Positions 26,814 through 33,652 of a stretch of DNA of 64,000 nt are shown here, piece by piece (the first letter of the stretch is position 1; each line of letters starts with the position of its first letter). A program made the position numbers and the translations under genes. The stretch comes from Paenibacillus silvae (GTDB taxonomy: Bacteria; Bacillota; Bacilli; Paenibacillales; Paenibacillaceae). Where the stretch lies: the NCBI RefSeq assembly GCF_014639235.1, contig NZ_BMFU01000002.1, positions 1,051,133-1,115,132 of the forward strand, written 5' to 3'. Under the pieces are notes generated by a model. It searched no databases. It saw nothing but the letters and a program-made list of their open reading frames with translations, and was not told the DNA's origin.

Positions 26814-27152
26814 ATGGAGATATTGATGTGTGTAGCTGTGGGCATTCTGTTTGCGGTTGCCGTCTTTCTAATCTTGTCGCGGAGCCTGCTCCGTATCGTG
26901 CTTGGCATGTCCATACTGACACATGGCGTGCACCTGCTGCTGATTACAATGTCACGTCTCAAGACCGGAGCACCCCCACTGCTGGGAGAAATGGCTGAGA
27001 AATACGTTGATCCGCTTCCACAAGCGTTAATTCTAACGTCGATTGTTATTAATTTTGGATTGACTGCTTTCTTCTTTGTACTCTCCTATCGTTCGTATCT
27101 GAAGCTGAGAACAGACGACATGGAAGAAGTCAGGGGGCGGCCATATGAATAA
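26814..27152 (+). CDS. mrpC: Mrp antiporter subunit C (NuoK-like)
   Basis: 112 residues with three membrane helices (LMCVAVGILFAVAVFLILS, IVLGMSILTHGVHLLLI, ALILTSIVINFGLTAFFFVL). The segment GAPPLLGEMAEKYVDPLPQALILTSIVI-type (seen as GAPPLLGEMAEK and YVDPLPQALILTS) is the MrpC/NuoK signature. GGGGAGG lies upstream, overlapping the end of mrpA, and the 3' end overlaps mrpD by 8 bp. The subunit forms part of the membrane domain of the antiporter. Confidence 0.93.
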   Translation: MEILMCVAVGILFAVAVFLILSRSLLRIVLGMSILTHGVHLLLITMSRLKTGAPPLLGEMAEKYVDPLPQALILTSIVINFGLTAFFFVLSYRSYLKLRTDDMEEVRGRPYE

Positions 27153-28623
27153 CCTCGTCGTTCTGCCCATTCTGCTGCCACTCATCTCAGGCGTGCTCGC
27201 ACTAATGTTTTTCCGAAAAATACAGGTACAGCGTTTCGTTAGTGTGATTGGGCTCCTGGCGACGGCCACCGCCTCTACCCTGCTCATTACGCGCGTAGCA
27301 CGGTCGGGTGTGATGACGCTGAACATGGGCGGCTGGGCGCCGCCATACGGTATTGTGCTTGTCGCTGATATGGTTGCCGCCCTGCTGGTTGTCGCTGCTT
27401 CCATTATTGCCCTGGCCTGTCTTTTCTACGCTTTTCGAAGCATTAACAAGGAACGGGAGCAGCATCACTTCTATCCGTTCTTTCATTTCCTGATTGCAGG
27501 TGTAAACGCATCGTTTCTGACAGGTGACTTATTTAATCTGTTTGTCAGCTTTGAATTGATGCTGATCTCCTCCTATGCACTAATTGTGCTCGGGGGCACA
27601 GAACGACAACTGCGGGAAACGATTAAATATGTATTAATTAACATCGTATCCTCTGCCCTGTTTGTCGCCTCGATCGGCTTCCTGTATTCCATTACAGGCA
27701 CGCTGAATATGGCTGACTTGTCGGTTCGAATTGCCGAAGTGGGACAAAGCGGAGTTGTCACGTTGATTGCAGTTCTTTTCCTGATCGTATTCAGCATCAA
27801 AGCCGGTTTGTTTCTGTTCTTCTGGTTATCCGGCTCGTACGCGGCGCCACCAGCTGTCGTGACAGCACTGTTCGCCGGATTGCTTACCAAGGTAGGCCTG
27901 TATGCGATTGTGCGCACATTCACGTTGATCTTCTATCATGATCCCGACTTCTTCCATGCCTTGATTGGCTGGATGGCTGGAGCAACGATGGTGCTGGGTG
28001 TCATCGGGGCGATCTCGTATCGTGACGTGAACAAAATTTTGATCTACAACGTTGTTGCCGGCGTTGGATTCGTTGCATTTGGCATGGCTGCGGCGAGCCG
28101 TTCTGCTCTGGAGGGTCTGCTGTTCTATATGCTGCATGACATGCTGATCAAAACCTTGTTATTCCTGCTTGGCGGGGCCTTGATTGCGGTAGCAGGCACA
28201 TCGAGGCTCGATAACATGGGCGGGCTGATCCAACGTTATCCGGTATTGGGCTGGATGTTCTTCATCAGTGCACTTGCCCTTGCCGGGCTGCCGCCATTCA
28301 GCGGATTCCCGGGCAAGCTGTTGCTTTTCGAAGGTGGCTTCGAGGCCGGATTATATGGTCTGACCGGGATAGCAGTGCTCTCCAGTCTGCTGATGCTGTA
28401 TTCCGTCTTGCGTATCTTCATTCAGGCATTCTGGGGCGAACCTCCTGCAGGGATGGCCAGACGCCCTTACGCGGTGAACGGCCTGCTGATACCTGCCGGT
28501 ATTCTGTTTGCATTTATCATCGTCATGGGCTTGGGCGCTGAAGGCATGTTCCAGCTTACTTCCCGCGCAGGCGATATTCTGCTGCATCCCAATATTTATA
28601 TTGATGCGGTTTTGAAGGAGTAG
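27145..28623 (+). CDS. mrpD: Mrp antiporter subunit D (NuoM/N-like)
   Basis: 492 residues, about 14 membrane helices, typical of MrpD. Conserved proton-channel type features include LFVSFELMLISSYALIVLGG (Glu in TM5), KAGLFLFFWLSGSYAAPPAV (Lys in TM7), KVGLYAIVRTF and LHDMLIKTLLFLLGGAL. The product is a core antiporter subunit homologous to complex I NuoN/NuoM. It starts inside mrpC (8-bp overlap) and is followed immediately by mrpE, showing tight translational coupling across the operon. Confidence 0.94.
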   Translation: MNNLVVLPILLPLISGVLALMFFRKIQVQRFVSVIGLLATATASTLLITRVARSGVMTLNMGGWAPPYGIVLVADMVAALLVVAASIIALACLFYAFRSINKEREQHHFYPFFHFLIAGVNASFLTGDLFNLFVSFELMLISSYALIVLGGTERQLRETIKYVLINIVSSALFVASIGFLYSITGTLNMADLSVRIAEVGQSGVVTLIAVLFLIVFSIKAGLFLFFWLSGSYAAPPAVVTALFAGLLTKVGLYAIVRTFTLIFYHDPDFFHALIGWMAGATMVLGVIGAISYRDVNKILIYNVVAGVGFVAFGMAAASRSALEGLLFYMLHDMLIKTLLFLLGGALIAVAGTSRLDNMGGLIQRYPVLGWMFFISALALAGLPPFSGFPGKLLLFEGGFEAGLYGLTGIAVLSSLLMLYSVLRIFIQAFWGEPPAGMARRPYAVNGLLIPAGILFAFIIVMGLGAEGMFQLTSRAGDILLHPNIYIDAVLKE

Positions 28624-29106
28624 ATGTCTATGGCCTTTCAGATTGTACTCAATCTCATTATTGCTTTTGTCTGGATGTTTCTGAATAATTCGTGGAACGG
28701 CATTGGCTTTCTCATTGGATATATGCTTGGACTGCTCTTGATCGGAGGCATGCGTCGCTTCTTCCCGCAGCGCTTCTATATTGTAAGGGTGTGGGCCATT
28801 TTCAAGCTGATCATCCTGCTGTTTAAAGAGCTTGTACGGGCGAGTATTGGTGTTATTCGCGAGATCATTAAACCAAAGCTGGATATTCGTCCCGGTATCT
28901 TCAGCTATCGCACCCAGCTATCCTCCGATTGGGAGGTTACCTTGCTCTGTCTGCTGATCTCGTTAACTCCGGGTTCGCTGCCGCTTGAAATTTCGGGTAA
29001 TCAACGCAAGCTTTTTATCCACGCACTGGATATCAAGGACGAAGAGCGTATGAGAAACGACATTCAGAATACGTTCGAAAAAGCAATTATGGAGGTGACG
29101 CGTTAA
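28624..29106 (+). CDS. mrpE: Mrp antiporter subunit E
   Basis: 160 residues, standard for MrpE. Two or three N-terminal helices (FQIVLNLIIAFVWMFL, GIGFLIGYMLGLLLIGG, IFKLIILLFKELVRASIGVI) are followed by a cytosolic domain with the family motif ITLTPGSLPLEI-like sequence (here LISLTPGSLPLEISGNQRK) and HALDIKDEE. It begins directly after the mrpD stop and its stop codon overlaps the mrpF start (TAATG). Needed for assembly and full activity of the complex in relatives. Confidence 0.93.
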   Translation: MSMAFQIVLNLIIAFVWMFLNNSWNGIGFLIGYMLGLLLIGGMRRFFPQRFYIVRVWAIFKLIILLFKELVRASIGVIREIIKPKLDIRPGIFSYRTQLSSDWEVTLLCLLISLTPGSLPLEISGNQRKLFIHALDIKDEERMRNDIQNTFEKAIMEVTR

Positions 29107-29390
29107 TGTTATCCTCACTGCTGTTTATCTCTCTGCTCATTTTGTCTCTAGCGATTCTGGCTTGTTTGTACCGCGTGCTTCGCGGCCCTTCCATGGCTGA
29201 CCGGATCACTGCACTTGATACGATCGGAATCAACGTTATCGCGATTGTTGCTGTACTGTCGATGATGCTGCAGACACAGGCTTATCTGGATATTATTTTG
29301 CTGATTGGCATACTCGCTTTTCTGAGTACAGTTGCATTTGCACGGTATATTGAACGAGGGGCGGTGTTTAAAAATGAAGGAGATCGTTAG
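29106..29390 (+). CDS. mrpF: Mrp antiporter subunit F
   Basis: 94 residues, three membrane helices. Family motifs: LYRVLRGPSMADRITALDTI (RGP and DR conserved) and ILLIGILAFLSTVAFARYIERG. B. subtilis MrpF has also been linked to bile-salt/cholate efflux. The ATG uses the last base of the mrpE stop, and the end overlaps mrpG by 17 bp. Confidence 0.93.
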   Translation: MLSSLLFISLLILSLAILACLYRVLRGPSMADRITALDTIGINVIAIVAVLSMMLQTQAYLDIILLIGILAFLSTVAFARYIERGAVFKNEGDR

Positions 29391-29766
29391 CGTAACCGCT
29401 GAGACAGCGATCGGTCTGCTCGTACTGCTTGGTGCTCTGCTTAGTGCACTTAGTGCCTTCGGAATCCTTCGTCTGCCCGATGTATATTTAAGAGCACATG
29501 CAGCCACCAAAAGCATGACGCTTGGTGTATTTTGTGTCCTGAGCGGCGCGTTTTTCTTCTTTTGGTATTTTGACAATTATATCAGTGCACGCCTGCTGCT
29601 CGGTATTCTGTTTGTGTTCATTACCGCGCCCGTGGCAGGGCATCTGAACGGCCGGGCAGCGTATCGTACCGATGTCCCGCTCTGGGAACAAAGTGTGCAG
29701 GATGAGCTGGAGCCGCTGTTAAAAGGCAAAAAGATGAATCATGAAGCGAAGGATATGATGGAGTAG
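29374..29766 (+). CDS. mrpG: Mrp antiporter subunit G
   Basis: 130 residues from the ATG at 29374; an in-frame ATG at 29332 would place the start deep in mrpF and lacks support. Three helices: AIGLLVLLGALLSALSAFGI, SMTLGVFCVLSGAFFFFW and LLGILFVFITAPVAGHLNGRAAY. The segment RLPDVYLRAHAATKSMTLG is the MrpG hallmark. The polar C-terminal tail (about 30 residues) is variable in the family. Last gene of the operon; a decayed hairpin repeat and a terminator at 29904-29943 follow. Confidence 0.93.
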   Translation: MKEIVSVTAETAIGLLVLLGALLSALSAFGILRLPDVYLRAHAATKSMTLGVFCVLSGAFFFFWYFDNYISARLLLGILFVFITAPVAGHLNGRAAYRTDVPLWEQSVQDELEPLLKGKKMNHEAKDMME

Positions 29767-29789
29767 TCTATGTGGGCTACATTAAGAGA

Positions 29790-29840
29790 TTTACACAGAA
29801 CACTCCGATGACAGAATAACCTTCCGATCGCTGTTATCCC
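29790..29840. repeat. Hairpin MITE-like repeat, 5' half
   Basis: TTTACACAG, then CACTCCGATGACAGAATAACC, then ATCGCTGTTATCCC. GATGACAG and CTGTTATC can pair across the central part. It matches copies at 37528 and 51839; the second half is diverged here. Confidence 0.7.
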
Positions 29841-29903
29841 TTTTCTTAAAAGAATAATTGGGGATAAAGTATGAAAGTAGAGGGTGCTTAGGGGTATATG
29901 TAG

Positions 29904-29943
29904 GAAAAACCCAATTTCTCACAAATGAGATGTTGGGTTTTTT
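29904..29943 (+). terminator. Terminator downstream of the mrp operon
   Basis: Stem AAACCCAA / TTGGGTTT with inner TCTCA-CAAA-TGAGA, followed by a T run. It lies 140 bp after mrpG, just ahead of the promoter of the receptor gene, insulating the two units. Confidence 0.8.
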
Positions 29944-30017
29944 GTATTTTCAAGTACATGTAGAAATGTCGAGACAAAATATAATGGTAGTATGTGTTAA
30001 AATCCCCTGTGATATAG

Positions 30018-30046
30018 TTGACCAATGGTAAATTAAGTTATATAAT
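30018..30046 (+). promoter_or_regulatory. Sigma-A promoter of the receptor/peptide locus
   Basis: TTGACC at 30018, a 17-bp spacer and a perfect TATAAT at 30041, 35 bp before the receptor ATG. One of the best consensus promoters in the window. Confidence 0.8.
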
Positions 30047-30080
30047 GTTATTAATTGGGATTTTTTGAAGGAGGTCAAGC

Positions 30081-30869
30081 ATGTCTAGTAAATTACACTA
30101 CCACGGCGAACTAGACTCTGCTATAAAGCTACTCAGAATTGCATACGGATTCGAAAACTGGCTTGAGGTTTTAAGGTTATCTGAGGATTTATATGAAGAT
30201 GCGTTACAAGCGTATAACATGCAAATGATATCATTAGATGCTATTTTACATACAAAACGATCTATAATTTACTATGTAGGGTACGCATTGCTGATGCAGG
30301 GCATTGCGTACCAGAAACTTTCGGAATTTGATAAATCAAGGGAGCGTGTTCTTAAATACGCTGATTGGGGTTGGGTAGTTAATCCAGATGAAGAAACCAA
30401 AACAGAAATTGAGTTTTATGCCAACACCTCAAAACTCAATCTAATTGTCTTGGAATTGTTACAAGGTAATGGTGACCGTATAGAGGAATACATTTCCTTT
30501 ATACAAGCAAATGTTGAAGAAACCACTGCTGGATTACTAACTCTTTTAGAAGCTAATCGTATTAACGGATTACAAGTTCACGGCTATCACCATATGTTTG
30601 ACGAACATGCCAGTGAGCGCACAAGACAATCTATAAAATCCGAAGATATGCCGTCATACTTAAAGTATATTTATGAGTATACTCTTTACAAGATTAGAAC
30701 ATCGGATCAGGAGACTGCAATTAATAATTTACTTTACTGTTTAGCAATTGCATCTAAAATTAGTTACGACAAGTCTTCGATTAAATACGTCACATTGTTC
30801 GAACAACTAAGAGACTACGCTACAGTTTCCCAAGTGGAGAAGTATAAGTCTATATTAGAGGGGATATGA
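30081..30869 (+). CDS. RRNPP-like (TPR-type) peptide-receptor protein without a helix-turn-helix
   Basis: 262 residues, all helical in appearance, with no signal peptide or membrane segment. Paired amphipathic helices recall the tetratricopeptide repeats of RRNPP quorum-sensing receptors (Rap, NprR, PlcR, AimR, Paenibacillus AloR): for example AIKLLRIAYGFENWLEVLRL, VGYALLMQGIAYQKLSEFDK, YIYEYTLYKIRTSDQETAI and the end TLFEQLRDYATVSQVEKYKS. No DNA-binding HTH precedes the TPR-like part; the ATG has AAGGAGG at good spacing and a promoter 35 bp upstream, so this is a full gene, not a fragment. A short secreted-peptide-like gene overlaps its end by intergenic spacing of 2 bp, the standard receptor-then-peptide layout. 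The region is clearly more AT-rich than its neighbours. Family assignment is inference. Confidence 0.7.
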   Translation: MSSKLHYHGELDSAIKLLRIAYGFENWLEVLRLSEDLYEDALQAYNMQMISLDAILHTKRSIIYYVGYALLMQGIAYQKLSEFDKSRERVLKYADWGWVVNPDEETKTEIEFYANTSKLNLIVLELLQGNGDRIEEYISFIQANVEETTAGLLTLLEANRINGLQVHGYHHMFDEHASERTRQSIKSEDMPSYLKYIYEYTLYKIRTSDQETAINNLLYCLAIASKISYDKSSIKYVTLFEQLRDYATVSQVEKYKSILEGI

Positions 30870-30871
30870 AT

Positions 30872-30961
30872 ATGAAGCAGAGATTGATGAATATGTTAAT
30901 TATAACTATTATTTCTTTAGACCCAATTATACAACTATTCAATCACGGTACAGGACACTAA
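30872..30961 (+). CDS. Candidate quorum-sensing prepeptide, 29 residues
   Basis: Too short for routine calling. The product has a basic start (MKQRLMN), a hydrophobic core (MLIITIISL), and a short polar C-terminus ending in NHGTGH. This is the architecture of Phr/AimP/AloP pheromone precursors, which are exported by the Sec route, trimmed to a C-terminal 5-10-residue peptide, and re-imported to bind the TPR receptor encoded just upstream. The His/Gly-containing end recalls the P. polymyxa Alo peptides as I remember them. GAGGGG lies 8 nt before this ATG; another in-frame ATG at 30866 overlaps the receptor stop. A strong terminator follows within 20 bp. Inference: mature signal is near NHGTGH. 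Confidence 0.65.
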   Translation: MKQRLMNMLIITIISLDPIIQLFNHGTGH

Positions 30962-30980
30962 AAAGTCGCTATTAAAAGTA

Positions 30981-31036
30981 AAAAATCCCCCAAGGATCAG
31001 GCCGCTTATGCCGCGGTACATCCTTGGGGGATTTTT
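30981..31036. terminator. Strong bidirectional terminator after the peptide gene
   Basis: 17-bp stem AAAAATCCCCCAAGGAT / ATCCTTGGGGGATTTTT with a partly paired loop (CCGC-rich); A and T tracts on both sides also serve the esterase gene on the minus strand. Confidence 0.9.
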
Positions 31037-31117
31037 GATACTACTTAATAGGGTCTGTAAAGTTTAGTTCGTTATATATAAAGTAAACGATGAGGATTAG
31101 CTCATTCTTCGCTGTGG

Positions 31118-32290
31118 TCAGAAGCCGCTTAATCCTTGACGTTTCAAGTCGGCAGCTACGATTCGTGCCAGCTGTGCTGCCCCTTGTCGGTTCGGGTGCA
31201 GACTGTCACCATTCATATACAAGGCGAGTGTTGCCGCTGGACCGATAGAAGTGAAGTAAGCTGAGCTTAGCTTGTTCAAGTCCACAAGTGTGACTCCTTC
31301 CTCCTGTGCCAGTGCACGTGTAGATGCGTTGTACCAGCGATTCTCTGCCTGATGCACATTGACTGCATTAAAGTCAGTGGCTCGGCCTTGAGGGGTGGAG
31401 AGAACAACCGTTGCCCCTTTGCTCTTCGCCTTTCGCACCATATCCCGCATAATTTCTTTAAACTGCGCTTCAGTTGTATTGTTTTTGGCGTTCGTATCAT
31501 TGATGCCGAGCTGCAGAATGAAGTAATCACCCGGTTTGATATATTTCAGAATAGCCTCCATCTGACCATCATCGCGGAATCCTCTGGCAATCTGCCCGCC
31601 TGTCGCCATATTACGTACCTGGAATGTCGTGTTATTTACATATGAAGGGAACAGCTGCCCCCATCCTGCTTGTACGCTGCTGCTCAGCGGATAATAGTTG
31701 CATACTGTAGAATCCCCGCCAATGTAAATCGTGCGATTCGTGACCGGCTGGCTGGACAGCTTGCGAATCTCTAGTGCACTCAGCGTGAATGCCGTACCTT
31801 CCTTGCCTTCAGTCACGAGCAGATTCAACTGCCCGTCTGTGATTGGAATCTGGAATTGATCGGTTGCGCCATTGCCCGTCATGTTCATGATCTGGTACAC
31901 ACCTTCTGCTGCCACACTGGCTCTGGCGGTGTTACCCAATATCACTTTAACTTCATACAGACCATTGGGCAGATCAACGTTAAAGGTGTTATTGCTTTTG
32001 GTGCCAAACGTCAGGAATTGAACCGCATCACTTCGAACACCGCTGCCCGACGCCGATACATTTCTCATATTTGCCGGTGTATTGAAGCCGTAGCCCTTCG
32101 CGGACGTGTAAGCCTCTGTCGCTGATACCCCTGTATACCCGTTCTCTACCCCGCCTGCCCCAAAATCAAATTTGTACTGATCTGCTGCAGCTTCGGCAAC
32201 CTGTCCACCATCACTACCCCATCCAACTACGATCATACTTGTTGCAAGAACAGTACACAGCATCATTTTTAAAGAGGTTGACCATCTCAC
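31118..32290 (-). CDS. Secreted SGNH esterase, rhamnogalacturonan acetylesterase-like, with N-terminal galactose-binding-type domain
   Basis: 390 residues. A signal peptide covers about 1-35 (TSLKMMLCTVLATSMIVVGW). Residues about 37-175 form a beta-sandwich typical of malectin-like/CBM domains attached to CE12 enzymes (YKFDFGAGGVENGYTGVSAT, then YEVKVILGNTA). The SGNH hydrolase domain follows: block I GGDSTV near 193 (nucleophile Ser), the Gly of ATGGQIARGF, block III LQLGINDT (Asn) and block V DSLHPN (Asp and His) near 369. It should remove acetyl groups from pectin or related plant polysaccharides outside the cell. The start is GTG with GGGGAG about 9 nt upstream. The alpha/beta hydrolase gene lies 76 bp upstream on the same strand. 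Confidence 0.85.
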   Translation of the reverse strand: MRWSTSLKMMLCTVLATSMIVVGWGSDGGQVAEAAADQYKFDFGAGGVENGYTGVSATEAYTSAKGYGFNTPANMRNVSASGSGVRSDAVQFLTFGTKSNNTFNVDLPNGLYEVKVILGNTARASVAAEGVYQIMNMTGNGATDQFQIPITDGQLNLLVTEGKEGTAFTLSALEIRKLSSQPVTNRTIYIGGDSTVCNYYPLSSSVQAGWGQLFPSYVNNTTFQVRNMATGGQIARGFRDDGQMEAILKYIKPGDYFILQLGINDTNAKNNTTEAQFKEIMRDMVRKAKSKGATVVLSTPQGRATDFNAVNVHQAENRWYNASTRALAQEEGVTLVDLNKLSSAYFTSIGPAATLALYMNGDSLHPNRQGAAQLARIVAADLKRQGLSGF

Positions 32291-32366
32291 CTTTTACCGC
32301 TCCCCTCAAATTATAGATACTTCCATTGGTGCACCTCAAGCTTGCTCAAGCTGAACATCACACGAC

Positions 32367-33386
32367 TTACAATACCTGGTCAAGCCAGTCATAGGCTTTG
32401 GCACCGCTAATCTCATGTCCACCGTCAAAATAATCCGCATCCAGCGCTTGCTCAGCCCCGGCATGTTTATAGATCTTTTTCAAACGTTCATGAGCCTCAC
32501 GTGCCGAATGAAGCGGAAAAACCAGATCCTCACTGCCTATCTCCAGAAATAAAGGGCGTGGAGCAATCAAACCGATGATGTCCGGCAGCTCGGCCTCCTG
32601 CAAAATCCCTGGGATGTAATTGTCAAGACAATGGTTGCGATCCAGAATGCTTCCATGGAACGTGCTTGCGTAACCACTGACAACAGCAACCTGACAACGC
32701 TCATCCAGTGCAGCTGTAAAGGCTGTAACCAATCCCCCGCCGGATATGCCCATGCTCCCGATCCGATGCGGGTCAACTTCGGGCCGAGTCGATAAATAAT
32801 CCAACACACGTGTTGTTTCATACACCCGATGACCGGCAAGCGTTTGGCCTGCCATGAGCAGATGGGCGGCAATCTTCGTGCAGGAGCTTGCTCCCGGCGG
32901 CGCATCACGATCCTCCTCCAGCCTGCGATCACCAAATCCCAGCAGCTCTGGCGCTGCAACGACATATCCCCGCTTCACAAGAGCAACCGCAAAATCTTTG
33001 TGTAATCCGGGATCTCCAGCCCGCGGTGAACCATCAGGTTCCATACCGCAGATTTCGCGGCTTCCATATCCATGTCCGTGACATGCTGCAATTGCAGGCA
33101 GCCCCTTCTCGGTAGCGCTTACATTATCAGGTATCAAAAGATACATAGGCATTCGCAATCCTGCATAGGTTGTAATCTCCACCCGTTCACGGGTGTAACC
33201 GTCACATGAAACGCGCTCAAGCTGTACAGGATTTAATGCTGCTGCCACTGCTGGAAAATCCCCCAGTCGCTCCTGTACATGGTGACGCAGCTCCATGCGC
33301 CATGACTCCAAAGACAGGTCTTCCTGATAAGCAGAACGGCCGCGAAATTGGGTTTGCTGCTGCAGATAAGCTTCGATTTCGGACAT
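32367..33386 (-). CDS. Alpha/beta hydrolase (acetyl-xylan-esterase/dienelactone-hydrolase-like)
   Basis: 339 residues, cytosolic (no signal peptide). An N-terminal helical region (about 1-80) precedes an alpha/beta hydrolase core: oxyanion strand LPAIAACHGHGYGSRE near 95-110, nucleophile elbow GSMGISGGGLV near 210 (Ser in GISGG), the acid in LEIGSEDLVFP near 285 and the catalytic His in FDGGHEISG near 322. The pattern fits the large abhydrolase group that includes acetyl xylan esterases. The physiological ester is unknown; the neighbouring secreted acetylesterase suggests a role with plant polysaccharide fragments, but that is inference. Gene order and strand suggest they may be co-transcribed. 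Confidence 0.8.
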   Translation of the reverse strand: MSEIEAYLQQQTQFRGRSAYQEDLSLESWRMELRHHVQERLGDFPAVAAALNPVQLERVSCDGYTRERVEITTYAGLRMPMYLLIPDNVSATEKGLPAIAACHGHGYGSREICGMEPDGSPRAGDPGLHKDFAVALVKRGYVVAAPELLGFGDRRLEEDRDAPPGASSCTKIAAHLLMAGQTLAGHRVYETTRVLDYLSTRPEVDPHRIGSMGISGGGLVTAFTAALDERCQVAVVSGYASTFHGSILDRNHCLDNYIPGILQEAELPDIIGLIAPRPLFLEIGSEDLVFPLHSAREAHERLKKIYKHAGAEQALDADYFDGGHEISGAKAYDWLDQVL

Positions 33387-33652
33387 TTTGCGTGTCCCTC
33401 CTATGTTTGCTGGAATAATACAGCGTTTGATTTGAAATATTTGGTAACCTCAATCTATTATAGTATCAGATGGGACAGCTTCGCTACCTCTGTTTTATTT
33501 GCTTTAAAGCAATTTTTCAACTTTAATGCTTTTTGTCTGTCAGCAATCCGGAGATAAGTACACTGATGGAATAAGGAGCTCGAGCTCTCAGATGGTGAAA
33601 AAAAGATATTCCAGACCTCTGCCAAGGCTTCAGGAATACCTTTATAATCTGA

